A DNA stretch of 64,000 nucleotides, taken from positions 23,259-87,258 of the forward strand of contig NZ_MAUE01000014.1 in the NCBI RefSeq assembly GCF_001702265.1, in the 5' to 3' direction. This document shows, piece by piece, positions 1-9,337 of this stretch. The notes beneath the pieces were generated by a model. That model did no database searches. It had not been told where the DNA came from and saw nothing but the letters and a program-made list of their open reading frames with translations. Source of the stretch: Pseudomonas aylmerensis. Lineage in GTDB: Bacteria > Pseudomonadota > Gammaproteobacteria > Pseudomonadales > Pseudomonadaceae. The position numbers and the translations under genes were made by a program. The number at the start of each line of letters is the position of its first letter. Position 1 is the stretch's first letter.

Positions 1-1
1 T

Positions 2-97
2 GTGGCGCTCAAGGCCGGCACCGGCAAGTACCGCGAGATCTCCGTGAGCCTGTGGGTGCTGTGCGCGATCTTTATCGCCAAGTTCGTCTTTCTATAA
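2..97 (+). CDS. C-terminal end of an integral membrane protein (5' truncated by window)
   Basis: An open frame enters from the left edge and ends at TAA 95-97. The last 31 residues include a strongly hydrophobic helix (starting SLWVLCAIFIAKFVFL), so the protein ends in a membrane segment. The stop lies only 15 bases before the LysE-family ATG, whose ribosome binding site follows directly, so the two genes may be co-transcribed. The family cannot be named from this fragment. Confidence 0.55.
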   Translation: MALKAGTGKYREISVSLWVLCAIFIAKFVFL

Positions 98-112
98 AAA
101 AAGGAGCATGCA

Positions 113-754
113 ATGAGTCTGGAAACCTGGCTGCTGTTCAGTGGCGCTGCACTGGTAGTGATCCTGATCCCGGGGCCGCTGTCGTTGCTGATGATCAGCA
201 ACAGCCTGAACTACGGCCTGCGTCGCTCATACCCGGCGTTTCTCGGCGGGGTGATCGCCTCGATCTGCCTGTTGAGCGCGTCGGCCCTGGGCCTGGGCGC
301 ATTGCTGCTCGCGTCGGAAAACCTGTTCAGCGCACTGAAGATCGTCGGCGCGCTGTACCTGTTCTATCTCGCCTGGCAGAGCTGGCAGCAATCACGCCAG
401 CCATCCCAGGGCGCGACAGTGCCGCAGGCTGCGCCGGTGCCACGCTTTCGCGCGCTGTTCGGGCGCGCTTTTGTGCTGGGGGCCAGCAACCCCAAGGACA
501 TCCTGTTTTTCGCCGCCTTTTTGCCGCAGTTCCTGAGCAGCCAGCAACCTTTCCTGCCTCAATTGCTGATCATGATCGCCACCTGGACCCTACTCGACCT
601 GCTGTGCAAGCTGGCCTACGGCCTCGGCGCCCATGGTGCTGCGCGGTACCTGCGCAGTGGCAGCGGCCAAAGCTGGTTCAACCGCGTCAGCGCCGCCCTG
701 TTCGGCAGTGCCGGCGTGGCTTCGCTGATCAAGGCTAGAATGGTTTCACTTTGA
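113..754 (+). CDS. LysE/RhtB-family amino-acid exporter
   Basis: The 213-residue product has the usual length and layout of the LysE/RhtB superfamily: about six hydrophobic helices in the inner membrane. The N-terminal family signature is visible (a helix ending in IPGP about 24 residues in, then a stretch of small residues after a polar loop NSLNYGLRRS). Members export amino acids such as lysine, threonine or homoserine lactones in exchange for protons; the substrate cannot be told from sequence. AAGGAG at 101-106 sets the ATG at 113. Its last 20 bases overlap the tail of the giant minus-strand gene, so the two genes converge. Confidence 0.88.
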   Translation: MSLETWLLFSGAALVVILIPGPLSLLMISNSLNYGLRRSYPAFLGGVIASICLLSASALGLGALLLASENLFSALKIVGALYLFYLAWQSWQQSRQPSQGATVPQAAPVPRFRALFGRAFVLGASNPKDILFFAAFLPQFLSSQQPFLPQLLIMIATWTLLDLLCKLAYGLGAHGAARYLRSGSGQSWFNRVSAALFGSAGVASLIKARMVSL

Positions 755-3700
755 CGAAATAAACCGTTGGCGGCAGATTGCCCTGGCTGGGCCATTGAAT
801 GCCGGTGACGATCGGAACGAGGCGCTGCTCCCTCATGGCGCTTCGGACCGTGGCAGCCACGACTGAATCCTGATGCGCGTTGATGGCCGTATTCACCCAG
901 CCATCAGTCAGGCGCATATTCAACTGAACGCTCCCTCGCTCAAGCCACTGATAGGTCATGTAATACAGCTGGCTTGAACGTGGATGCGTCGCCACCAGTT
1001 CATGCATCGGAACATGCCCTCGCCTTACCTGCCATTCGTGAAGGCTGAAACCCTGCTGCTCGAGCACTGACCTGACAGCCGCGCGTTGGGCGGTTCTTCT
1101 CTCAATCGCCAACGACATGTCACCGGACCGCAGCCGCGCATCCAACGCCACAGGGGGCCTGAAGTCGACACGCGTAAAGCCTGGGGTCTTGCCTTCGTAA
1201 CCAATGAACACTGACGTCGGCTTCCTTTGCACAGGCCGCAGCATCCTCAGCAAATCATCCGTCTGACCGGGCCTCACCGGATTGGGGGTCATCCAATCGT
1301 CCAACGTCGCCCGCAGGTTGAGCAAATGGCTGGCCGTTGCCGAGCGAGAGGAGTCCGAAAGCTCAAGCACCCGGGCCACTGCAAACTTGCGGCTGTGACG
1401 CGTCAGCCCTGGGAACGCCCTGCCGACCTCTGCCTCCGGCGGCCCGGTGAACAGAGGGGCATGGAGCTGCCACTCACCGGTTGCGGTACGCGTCGCCGGC
1501 AGCGGTTGCTCACCCAGCGCGGTGGTGGTCCATCGCTCAATGTCCACGCTGACCCTTGAAACCAGTGGCTCGTGTTTGCCGATAAACACGAACTCGCTCA
1601 GCGGCGCGTGATCGCCTTGGTGGAGCAACCGGTAATAACCCGCCGCCGATTGCGTGGGCGTGTCATAGCGCCGGCCCACGTAAATAAGGTCATAGGGAAA
1701 TCCTGGCGGTTCCAGCGGCACATGGAACACCCCTGAAGCCACGGAAGCCAGCGACTGCGCGTCGGGGGCGGGTGCACGCCAACTGAACCAGTGATCGGCC
1801 GGTGCGGATGACTGGCGGATCCGGTTGTGCGTGGCGATGCGCACACTGGGCGGGCGCCAACTCGGCGGCTGCACCGCTTGCCACGGACTGAGTAGCGCGG
1901 AACTCGGACCGGCCACGGGCGCATCCGCCCCCAGCAGCCATTCCTTGGACGAATAAATCGTCAGGATCAGCTCATCCGTTCCCGGCGCGTCGCTGTTTTT
2001 CAGGCGGAAAAACGCTTCGCCCTCACGGCGGTAAACCGGGTAATGGTGCGTGTCTTCCACCAAGAAGTGCTCGCCGCGCCGCACGTGGAGGCCCTTTTCC
2101 CCAGGCCCCTGCAACACCTCCGCGTTGTGCGGCCTGCCCGGGGTGCGAAACCGTTCCAGGGGCTTGAGCCGCGCGACTGCCGGGGACGATCGCGGCAGGT
2201 TGAGGGGCCGACCAAACTGCGCGAGGGTTGAACGATGGATCCGTCCCAGGCTTGCACCTATCGACCGCGTCATCGGGCGAACCACCGCGCCCGCCTTCAC
2301 CTTTGGGCCGGGCACAAAGCTCAGCAACAGGTCTATCGCCAAAAATACCGAGCCAAATGCCACGTCCACCGCAACCCGAGGATCACCCGTGCGGTGATAG
2401 TGCCGCGCGGTCAGCAGCAGCTCATACAGTTGGTTACCCAAGCCAAAAAACGGCAGGACAATCGACAGCAAGGCCCGCCCCCGGCTATCCGCCTCGGCCT
2501 CCAGGCGCTGCTCGCGGTAGGTCTCCAGACTTTTGCGCGACTGACTAACGGCCTGTGCCTGACGGTGCAGATCAATCGCCCTCGCCTGATACAGGAGCGC
2601 CCTGGCATCACTGTGTGAGGTGGGCACCAAGGCCAGCCAGTGCTGCGGGTCACTGGCGATCTGCTCGAGAATCTGTTTTTCAATGTCCTCGACCCGTGCA
2701 GTGGGCACCAGGTGTTTGACGGAGAACGAGCGAACAAACTCGACGCCGCGCCAGAACCCATTCACCAGGGCGTAGTCAGGGCGCAAGTCGGCGGGGTCGA
2801 AGGACGTCGCGTGTGTTTGCCCGGGATGCGCGTTGATGGCTTCGAACGCCCAGCCGGGTGCAATGTGCCGTGCCAGTGCGCTGACGTGATCAGGCGATGC
2901 CCAGTGACGGTTCAGGTGTTCCTGGGCCGCTTGCAGGTTGGCGTGCTCACTGAGGCTCATGCCATCCGGCGCGGCGGGCCAGTAAACCACGCAACGTTGG
3001 GAAAGCCGGTCATGAATCACCAGGATGCCCGCGCAATAACGATCATGCTGCAGGGTATAGGCCACCAGATGCACGATGTACAGCTGCAATTGATCGCCGT
3101 GTTCCAGCAAATCCTGAGGAATGCGTGCGTTCATGGCGGTGTTGAAAAAGCGCTGCGCCTCCAGCGTCAACCCGCGTCGAACCGCCGAATACAGATCTGC
3201 GTCGGCACCTGCCCGCAAGACGCGTCTCAAGAGTTTTGGCACACGCATGTCGGTACCGGGCGAATAAAACACACTGTCGATCAATGCCGCATAGCGCCCG
3301 CCGATATCCAGCGAGAACACCATATTGATCAAGTAGTCCGCGCTCAGTTGCTGCTTCCATGCGGGTTTGAGGTACTCGGCGTACTTGAAACGCCACCACG
3401 TGGGCATCATCTGCGGGTCGAGGTTATGCAGCGCCAATTGCAGCAGGCTGAACCGCGAACGCTCGAGGCTGGGCGTCAGGACTTCCTTGCGATCGCCCAC
3501 CGTACAGCTGCTTTCCCAACCACAGACCTTGCCGTCGACGTGGTCGGGCATGTCGATAAACGGTGTGTCGATATCCAGTTGCGGGAACAGGCCGTCCTCG
3601 CGTAAGCGCGCAATCAACCGTTCACGGGCATAGGTGTGCAGATCCGGCAGCCGCTGTTTAAGGTGCTCTTCAAACGCCAGCATGCTGCCCAGGGAGTGGC

Positions 3701-5927
3701 GCAGCAGGTGCTTGAAGCGCTTGCGCTGCGCCACGCTCGACTCGCCCAGCCAGGACGGCAGTTTTTTCTTCGCGCTCGCAGCTTTGCGCACCAGCGCCAC
3801 ATGCACCTGCGCCTGGATCAGCGCATCGCTGACCGGCGCATGCAGATGCTGCTCCAGTTCGACCGCCAGCAGCAGGCGGCTCAAGGCAATATCCGCGGTT
3901 TCACTGAATACTCGGGCGTCGCCATCGAGGCCGCGCTGCAGGGACAGGTAATCCTTGAGCAGCCGTTTGAGCGCCAGCAGCACGGGGTTACCCTCGATGA
4001 TTTGATAACGCACCGCGAGGGTTTGGTCGGCAGCCTGCTCACGCACACTTTGGCGTTTGGGTCGCTCGACGTAGCGCCCCAGCACCGATTCATCTCGGCT
4101 GCCAAGGCTGGCCCTGATCCCCACGGATAATGCGCCAAGGCTGTCAAATACCGTCACGCCGCCGTCTCGCCCGAACGCACACAGCACCACCGGTTCGCGC
4201 CGCTCGGGATCACTGAGCGCCGCCTTGCGGGTCACCACGAACAGGCTGTGCAACGGAGAATCGGTATCGGGTCCAGCCCCCACCAGAACCGACAGCACGC
4301 AGGCCTCGCTGTCTGCCCGCTTGCTGGCCAGCGGCGTATCCAGCACTTCGAGCAGCAGGTCGCGGTGGGCTGTGCGGACCAACTTGAGTCGGTACTGCAA
4401 CTCGATTTCGCCACGCAGCCAATCGGTCCAGAGTTGGAGGACAGAGGCCAGGCGATGGCGTTCACCGTCGGGTTTTGCCTTCCAGAACGCCACGTCGAAC
4501 AGCTGCAGTTGCGCCCCCTGCACCAGCGCGGACAAGGTGTCCGCGGTAGCCTTGAGTTGCGCTTCAAGCGTCACGAAATCCCGCAAGGCTTGGGTGTCTT
4601 CCACAGGATCCTGCGGGTTCAGCAGTTTCATCAGGCCTTTTTCGTAGCGCTTGACTTGGTGCAGCGCAGTGTCCATCGCCAGCCACGGCGCCGTGCTGGC
4701 GAAAATGATCTCGTGGCGCCGTCGATGTCGGTCCCAGGCCTGCAATGGCTGGCGCATACTCCCCAACCGTGGCGTGCCCACCCAATGTGTTCGGCCGCGC
4801 TCGACGTCGGCGAGATAGCGGCCGGCGTCGGTCACTGGAGGCTGTCGCGCACCGGCAAAGACCTGCGCCAGGTTGATCGACACCGCGCACGCCAACTCAT
4901 TTTCCCATTGGCTCTCCAGCATCGCCTGGGCGCTGAGCACAAACACATCGCTCTTCACCGCTGAACCTTGCCACACCGCTGCAGCGGTCATTTGCGCCGG
5001 GCACACCGGGTGCCGACGCCGCAAGGGCAGGCACTGCCACAGCTCATCCAGTGACGTCCCCTGGATCAGCGCCACCAGGCCGCACTGCAATTGGCTGAAT
5101 GAGCGGTACTCGTAATAGTTGCGCGTCAACCCTGGCAGGTACATCACGTGCGGCGACTGCGCAGGGTCATCCGCGCGATGAATATGCAGCGCACCGGGGA
5201 TGGGCATCAGCCGCGGGCCCACACCCGGCCACATCAACTGATTGACCTTGAGGCTGGCCCACGGCTCACCCGCACGTTGCCGCGCCTGCGCCGTCGGCGC
5301 ATCCACCAGCGCCTGGACCATGGCCCGCCCTGCAGTCGATAACTCGTCCAGTTGCCAGGCCACAAAAGCCTGGTCGGCGAACGCCTGCTGGTGCAACTGG
5401 GTCCAGCGCTCCTGGCGCGTCAGCCACGATCCCGGCACCAGCGCCTGCCAATAGTCGCTGTATGCCTGGGCAAGCCGCCCAAACAGGTTCAGGGCAATCA
5501 CCCGCTGCAACGCCTCCAGCGGGGTAAACGGCAGAACGCGGGCGGGATCGTCCTTGAGGCTCAGGGTGGTGTATTGGTTGAGATTGATCGGCACCGAAGG
5601 CAGCACCAACAGGCGCAGCGTGCGGTCGGTCAGGCTCTCGACTTTTTGCGCGGCGGCAGGCGGCTTGGGCTCGGTGAGCAGCAGCTTGTCCGGGTCCAGG
5701 TCAAAGGCCTTGCGCAACTCGGCGCGAATGACCCGCAAGACCCTGGGCGCTCCGAGGATAAGGCGCGAGCGTAATTTGGCTGATTCGGCACTGCGCAGAT
5801 CAGCGGCTGCGAGCCAGTTGATCAGCAGGCTGGGATGGGGGCTGGCGTTGATCCGCCGCGTCAATTGAGTACGCATCGCCTGCCATGCATCGTCGTCAGG
5901 CACATCGGAATCGTCAGGTAAGGTCAC
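735..5927 (-). CDS. Giant dermonecrotic-toxin-like protein (DUF6543-type), about 1730 residues
   Basis: This very large minus-strand frame resembles the dermonecrotic-toxin-domain proteins common in P. fluorescens-group genomes; function is unproven. A short motif appears twice, near residues 250-290 and 960-1010: V-x-Y-x-P, a few residues, an E followed by Y or H, then a helix with L/Q spacing. This suggests an internally duplicated N-terminal half. Two hydrophobic segments (about 1150-1215) split it from a polar C-terminal third that could hold an effector domain. No signal peptide is visible. The frame can be opened up to 6047, but that ATG sits inside the uraH terminator, so I chose GTG 5927 (next options GTG 5903, ATG 5876). 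The 3' end overlaps the LysE gene by 20 bases. No obvious immunity gene is adjacent. Confidence 0.7.
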   Translation of the reverse strand: MTLPDDSDVPDDDAWQAMRTQLTRRINASPHPSLLINWLAAADLRSAESAKLRSRLILGAPRVLRVIRAELRKAFDLDPDKLLLTEPKPPAAAQKVESLTDRTLRLLVLPSVPINLNQYTTLSLKDDPARVLPFTPLEALQRVIALNLFGRLAQAYSDYWQALVPGSWLTRQERWTQLHQQAFADQAFVAWQLDELSTAGRAMVQALVDAPTAQARQRAGEPWASLKVNQLMWPGVGPRLMPIPGALHIHRADDPAQSPHVMYLPGLTRNYYEYRSFSQLQCGLVALIQGTSLDELWQCLPLRRRHPVCPAQMTAAAVWQGSAVKSDVFVLSAQAMLESQWENELACAVSINLAQVFAGARQPPVTDAGRYLADVERGRTHWVGTPRLGSMRQPLQAWDRHRRRHEIIFASTAPWLAMDTALHQVKRYEKGLMKLLNPQDPVEDTQALRDFVTLEAQLKATADTLSALVQGAQLQLFDVAFWKAKPDGERHRLASVLQLWTDWLRGEIELQYRLKLVRTAHRDLLLEVLDTPLASKRADSEACVLSVLVGAGPDTDSPLHSLFVVTRKAALSDPERREPVVLCAFGRDGGVTVFDSLGALSVGIRASLGSRDESVLGRYVERPKRQSVREQAADQTLAVRYQIIEGNPVLLALKRLLKDYLSLQRGLDGDARVFSETADIALSRLLLAVELEQHLHAPVSDALIQAQVHVALVRKAASAKKKLPSWLGESSVAQRKRFKHLLRHSLGSMLAFEEHLKQRLPDLHTYARERLIARLREDGLFPQLDIDTPFIDMPDHVDGKVCGWESSCTVGDRKEVLTPSLERSRFSLLQLALHNLDPQMMPTWWRFKYAEYLKPAWKQQLSADYLINMVFSLDIGGRYAALIDSVFYSPGTDMRVPKLLRRVLRAGADADLYSAVRRGLTLEAQRFFNTAMNARIPQDLLEHGDQLQLYIVHLVAYTLQHDRYCAGILVIHDRLSQRCVVYWPAAPDGMSLSEHANLQAAQEHLNRHWASPDHVSALARHIAPGWAFEAINAHPGQTHATSFDPADLRPDYALVNGFWRGVEFVRSFSVKHLVPTARVEDIEKQILEQIASDPQHWLALVPTSHSDARALLYQARAIDLHRQAQAVSQSRKSLETYREQRLEAEADSRGRALLSIVLPFFGLGNQLYELLLTARHYHRTGDPRVAVDVAFGSVFLAIDLLLSFVPGPKVKAGAVVRPMTRSIGASLGRIHRSTLAQFGRPLNLPRSSPAVARLKPLERFRTPGRPHNAEVLQGPGEKGLHVRRGEHFLVEDTHHYPVYRREGEAFFRLKNSDAPGTDELILTIYSSKEWLLGADAPVAGPSSALLSPWQAVQPPSWRPPSVRIATHNRIRQSSAPADHWFSWRAPAPDAQSLASVASGVFHVPLEPPGFPYDLIYVGRRYDTPTQSAAGYYRLLHQGDHAPLSEFVFIGKHEPLVSRVSVDIERWTTTALGEQPLPATRTATGEWQLHAPLFTGPPEAEVGRAFPGLTRHSRKFAVARVLELSDSSRSATASHLLNLRATLDDWMTPNPVRPGQTDDLLRMLRPVQRKPTSVFIGYEGKTPGFTRVDFRPPVALDARLRSGDMSLAIERRTAQRAAVRSVLEQQGFSLHEWQVRRGHVPMHELVATHPRSSQLYYMTYQWLERGSVQLNMRLTDGWVNTAINAHQDSVVAATVRSAMREQRLVPIVTGIQWPSQGNLPPTVYFVKVKPF

Positions 5928-6010
5928 GGCGGTATCTGCGTCGAGGAAAACACCTAGCCTATGCAGCACCCGCCCTGATAAGGCGCTAGATAATTGAACG
6001 CGCCCCGGGC

Positions 6011-6037
6011 AAAAAAAAGCCCGCAGTGTGGGCGGGC
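6011..6037 (-). terminator. Rho-independent terminator of uraH
   Basis: Read on the minus strand, GCCCGC pairs with GCGGGC across a seven-base loop and is followed by eight T residues. It lies 46 bases past the uraH stop codon. It also covers the apparent first codons of the longest form of the giant gene, which argues against that start. Confidence 0.85.
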
Positions 6038-6082
6038 GAAAAACCAACGAAGAGCTTTGGGGGTGTGAAGCGAGGTGACGAC

Positions 6083-6436
6083 TCAGCTACCGCGATAGGT
6101 GGAGTAGCTGTAAGGCGAAATCAGCAGGGGCACGTGGTAGTGGTCCTGTTCGGCACTGATGCCAAAACGCAGCACCACCACATCGAGGAACGCAGGCTGT
6201 GGCAATTGCACGCCGCGGGCGCGGTAATAGTCGCCGGCGCTGAATTGCAATTGGTAGACGCCACTGCGGTAATCCTCCCCTTGCAGCAGCGGCGCGTCGC
6301 AGCGACCGTCGCTGTTGGTCACGGCCGTGGCGACCAGCTCCAGTTGCGCGCCTTCGACGCGGTACAGCTCAACCTGGATGGCGCTGCCTGGGCAGCCGTG
6401 GGCTGCGTCCAGTACGTGTGTGGTCAGTCGTCCCAT
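6083..6436 (-). CDS. uraH: 5-hydroxyisourate hydrolase (transthyretin-like)
   Basis: The 117-residue protein hydrolyses 5-hydroxyisourate to OHCU, the second step of urate breakdown. Family marks are present: the N-terminal THVLDAAHG motif, an internal DGR segment, the HYHVPLLISP strand, and the diagnostic C-terminal YRGS. The ATG at 6436 fits the family N-terminus (MGRLTTHVLD) and has a GGGAG upstream; the longer frame to 6541 adds unrelated residues. It is transcribed away from puuE, and the 380-base gap between them holds the regulatory palindromes. UraD, which uses its product, is encoded in the divergent operon. Confidence 0.95.
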   Translation of the reverse strand: MGRLTTHVLDAAHGCPGSAIQVELYRVEGAQLELVATAVTNSDGRCDAPLLQGEDYRSGVYQLQFSAGDYYRARGVQLPQPAFLDVVVLRFGISAEQDHYHVPLLISPYSYSTYRGS

Positions 6437-6531
6437 GGGTTGGGGCTCCCTTGCGTTGAGTGAAATAAGCCGCCCCCTTATGGGGCATGAAAAAGTCGCG
6501 ATTGAGCTGATTAAGACACTTTTAATAAAAA

Positions 6532-6541
6532 TTGTACACAA
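6532..6541. promoter_or_regulatory. Operator-like palindrome TTGTACACAA (uraH side)
   Basis: TTGT and ACAA form an inverted repeat around AC, extended by one more A/T pair on each side. It lies 96 bases upstream of the uraH start. It shares its half-sites with the perfect palindrome at 6727, which suggests one dimeric regulator for both promoters. GntR-family regulators often use this kind of site; the protein itself is not in the window. Confidence 0.5.
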
Positions 6542-6726
6542 TAAAAATCACAAAGTTTCTGACACCCCTACTGGCACACGCCCCAAGCTCAAAAACTCAA
6601 CACCCCTTGCTTTTAAACGACCTTTTATCCATTTACTGACCAACCGGGCAAGTTTCTTGCAGTGTTAAGCTGCGGCAACCGCCGAGAAAAAATGCGGAAA
6701 TACAGGCTTACAAAGTGACTATCAAG

Positions 6727-6736
6727 TTGTATACAA
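6727..6736. promoter_or_regulatory. Operator-like perfect palindrome TTGTATACAA (puuE side)
   Basis: This is a perfect ten-base palindrome, 81 bases upstream of the puuE start codon, in a position where it could overlap the promoter. Half-sites match those of the site at 6532. Confidence 0.55.
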
Positions 6737-6816
6737 TCAGCCCATCGCTGTGACGCCACCCAGTCTTTCCGCTGGCCGCCACACACTTGCTACCACGAAC
6801 AAGAAGGAAGACTGCA

Positions 6817-7743
6817 GTGAGCGCTGACTACCCACGCGACCTGATCGGTTACGGCAGTAACCCTCCTCACCCCCACTGGCCGGGCAAGGCGCGCATCGCT
6901 TTGTCGTTCGTACTCAACTACGAAGAAGGTGGCGAGCGCAACATTTTGCACGGCGACAAAGAGTCCGAAGCCTTCCTTTCGGAAATGGTCTCGGCCCAGC
7001 CGCTGCAGGGCGAACGCAACATGAGCATGGAGTCGCTGTACGAGTACGGCAGCCGTGCCGGCGTGTGGCGCATCCTCAAGCTGTTCAAGCAATTCGATAT
7101 CCCGCTGACCATCTTCGCCGTAGCCATGGCCGCCCAGCGCCACCCGGATGTGATCCGCGCGATGGTCGAGGCCGGCCACGAGATCTGCAGCCACGGCTAT
7201 CGCTGGATCGACTACCAGTACATGGACGAGGCCCAGGAGCGCGAGCACATGCTCGAAGCCATCCGCATCCTCACCGAACTGACCGGCGAACGCCCACTGG
7301 GCTGGTACACCGGGCGCACCGGCCCCAACACGCGGCGGCTGGTGATGGAGGAAGGCGGCTTCCTGTATGACTGCGACACCTACGACGACGACCTGCCCTA
7401 CTGGGAACCCAACAACCCGACCGGCAAGCCGCACCTGGTGATCCCCTATACCCTGGACACCAACGACATGCGCTTTACCCAGGTGCAGGGTTTCAACAAG
7501 GGCGATGACTTTTTCGAGTACCTCAAGGATGCCTTCGACGTGCTGTACGCCGAAGGCGCCGAGGCGCCGAAGATGCTTTCGATCGGCCTGCACTGCCGCC
7601 TGATCGGCCGCCCGGCGCGCCTGGCCTCGTTGAAGCGCTTTATCGAATACGCCAAAAGCCACGAACAGGTGTGGTTCACCCGCCGCGTCGATATCGCCCG
7701 TCACTGGCAAGCAACCCACCCGTACACGGGAGCTGCGAAATGA
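6817..7743 (+). CDS. puuE: Allantoinase PuuE (polysaccharide-deacetylase fold)
   Basis: The 308-residue protein opens the ring of S-allantoin to give allantoate. It is the metal-independent type first described in P. fluorescens, related to polysaccharide deacetylases rather than to amidohydrolase-type allantoinases. Visible marks are the NYEEGGE segment near the start, the GHEICSHGYRW motif (corresponding to the deacetylase core), and YTGRTGPNTRR. A GTG at 6817 preceded by AAGAAGGAAG gives the expected N-terminus SADYPRDLIGYG; a TTG ten codons earlier is less likely. Its stop overlaps the uraD start as ATGA, indicating translational coupling. Confidence 0.95.
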   Translation: MSADYPRDLIGYGSNPPHPHWPGKARIALSFVLNYEEGGERNILHGDKESEAFLSEMVSAQPLQGERNMSMESLYEYGSRAGVWRILKLFKQFDIPLTIFAVAMAAQRHPDVIRAMVEAGHEICSHGYRWIDYQYMDEAQEREHMLEAIRILTELTGERPLGWYTGRTGPNTRRLVMEEGGFLYDCDTYDDDLPYWEPNNPTGKPHLVIPYTLDTNDMRFTQVQGFNKGDDFFEYLKDAFDVLYAEGAEAPKMLSIGLHCRLIGRPARLASLKRFIEYAKSHEQVWFTRRVDIARHWQATHPYTGAAK

Positions 7744-8255
7744 CTGCGTTTAAGACATTGAAACCCTCGACCTTGAGCCGCGACGCTTTCGTCGCAGCCT
7801 TTGCCGACATCTACGAACATTCGCCATGGGTGGCCGAAAAGGCCTACGACCTGGGACAGGACACCTCGATCGACCAGATCGAAACCCTGCACCAGCGCAT
7901 GAGCGACATCCTGTTGAGCGCCGATCATGCCAGCCAACTGGCGCTGATCAACGCTCACCCGGACCTGGCCGGCAAAGCCGCCGTCCAGGGCCAACTGACC
8001 GAAGCCAGCACCAATGAACAGGCTGGCGCCGGTATTCACCAATGCACGGCCGAAGAGTTCTCGCGCTTCACCGAGCTGAACGACGCCTACAAGGCCAAGT
8101 TCAAGTTTCCCTTCATCATGGCGGTAAAAGGCAGCAACCGGCATCAGATCCTCGCCGCGTTCGAAACGCGCATCCACAACTCGGTGGACACCGAGTTCAA
8201 GTGCGCGCTGGACGAGATCAACAAGATCGCGTTGTTCCGATTACTGACTCTTTAA
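7740..8255 (+). CDS. uraD: OHCU decarboxylase
   Basis: The 171-residue protein decarboxylates 2-oxo-4-hydroxy-4-carboxy-5-ureidoimidazoline (the UraH product) to S-allantoin. The diagnostic motif INAHPDLAGKAA is present, as are EQAGAGIHQC and the FPFIMAVKG strand that lines the active site. The start is the ATG overlapping the puuE stop by four bases; the longer upstream frame only overlaps puuE. It is the second gene of the purine-degradation operon. Confidence 0.95.
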   Translation: MTAFKTLKPSTLSRDAFVAAFADIYEHSPWVAEKAYDLGQDTSIDQIETLHQRMSDILLSADHASQLALINAHPDLAGKAAVQGQLTEASTNEQAGAGIHQCTAEEFSRFTELNDAYKAKFKFPFIMAVKGSNRHQILAAFETRIHNSVDTEFKCALDEINKIALFRLLTL

Positions 8256-8336
8256 GCAGACCTGGCCCGAGCGGTTCATGAACGCCCAGGGCCTGGCGAG
8301 CATCCCAAGCCACTCTATTTAAGGCAGACAAGAAGA

Positions 8337-9332
8337 ATGAAAGCTTACGCCGTACCTTTCGAGAAGTTCGTCAACCTGGCCGACGCCCGCCTGGGCACCA
8401 AGATCATCTCCGTCACCGATGACTGGTTCGCCGACGCCAACCGCCTGTTCCAGCCGACCCCGGCCGTGTGGAAGGAGGGCGTTTTCGATGACAACGGCAA
8501 GTGGATGGACGGCTGGGAGTCGCGCCGCAAGCGCTTCGAAGGCTACGACAGCGCGGTGATCCGCCTGGGCGTACCGGGCTCGATCAAGGGCGTGGACATC
8601 GACACTTCATTCTTCACCGGCAACTTCCCGCCATCGGCCTCGCTGGAAGCCTGCTTCCTGGCCTCGGGCGAGCCGGATGACAATACCCAGTGGGTGGAAG
8701 TGCTGTCGGCCGTCGAGCTGCAGGGCAACAGCCACCACTACCACGAAATCAGCAACGACCAGGCGTTCAGTCACCTGCGCTTCAACATCTACCCGGATGG
8801 CGGCGTGGCCCGCCTGCGTGTGTACGGCGTGCCGTTCCGCGACTGGTCCGCAATCGGCGACAACGAACAGGTCGACCTGGCTGCCGCGTTGAATGGCGGT
8901 CGCGCCCTGGCGTGCTCCGATGAACACTTCGGCCGCATGAGCAACATCCTCAACCCGGGCCGTGGCATCAATATGGGCGACGGCTGGGAAACCGCACGTC
9001 GTCGCACGCCAGGCAATGACTGGGTGATCGTCGCGCTGGGTCACCCGGGCGAGATCGAGAAGATTATCGTCGACACCCTGCACTTCAAGGGCAACTACCC
9101 GGACACCTGCTCGATCCAGGGCGCTTTCGTGAAGGGCGGCACCGACAGCCAGATCGAAACCCAATCGCTGTTCTGGCGCGAACTGCTGCCGGCACAGAAA
9201 CTGGAAATGCATGCCGAACACACCTTCGCCGAACAGATCAAGGCACTGGGCCCGATTACCCACATCCGCCTGAACGTGTTCCCGGATGGCGGTGTGAGCC
9301 GCCTGCGCGTTCTCGGCAAGGTCGCGAAGTAA
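8337..9332 (+). CDS. alc: Allantoicase
   Basis: This 331-residue protein hydrolyses allantoate to ureidoglycolate and urea. It shows the duplicated allantoicase repeat: each half has a DGWE(S/T)xRRR segment, a hydrophobic strand with H or R-L-G-x-P-G, a D(I/T)xxFxGN(F/Y)P motif, and an arm ending in FN-P-DGG-RLR. An AAGAAG lies just before the ATG. The gap to uraD is 81 bases and holds no other gene. Confidence 0.95.
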   Translation: MKAYAVPFEKFVNLADARLGTKIISVTDDWFADANRLFQPTPAVWKEGVFDDNGKWMDGWESRRKRFEGYDSAVIRLGVPGSIKGVDIDTSFFTGNFPPSASLEACFLASGEPDDNTQWVEVLSAVELQGNSHHYHEISNDQAFSHLRFNIYPDGGVARLRVYGVPFRDWSAIGDNEQVDLAAALNGGRALACSDEHFGRMSNILNPGRGINMGDGWETARRRTPGNDWVIVALGHPGEIEKIIVDTLHFKGNYPDTCSIQGAFVKGGTDSQIETQSLFWRELLPAQKLEMHAEHTFAEQIKALGPITHIRLNVFPDGGVSRLRVLGKVAK

Positions 9333-9337
9333 CACCC

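Larger units (their letters stand above)
6437..6816. promoter_or_regulatory. Divergent uraH / puuE promoter region
   Basis: This 380-base AT-rich gap separates uraH from puuE and has no convincing gene. It must carry promoters for both directions. Two related short palindromes, 6532-6541 and 6727-6736, are the only clear candidate operators. No riboswitch-like fold was recognised. Confidence 0.7.
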
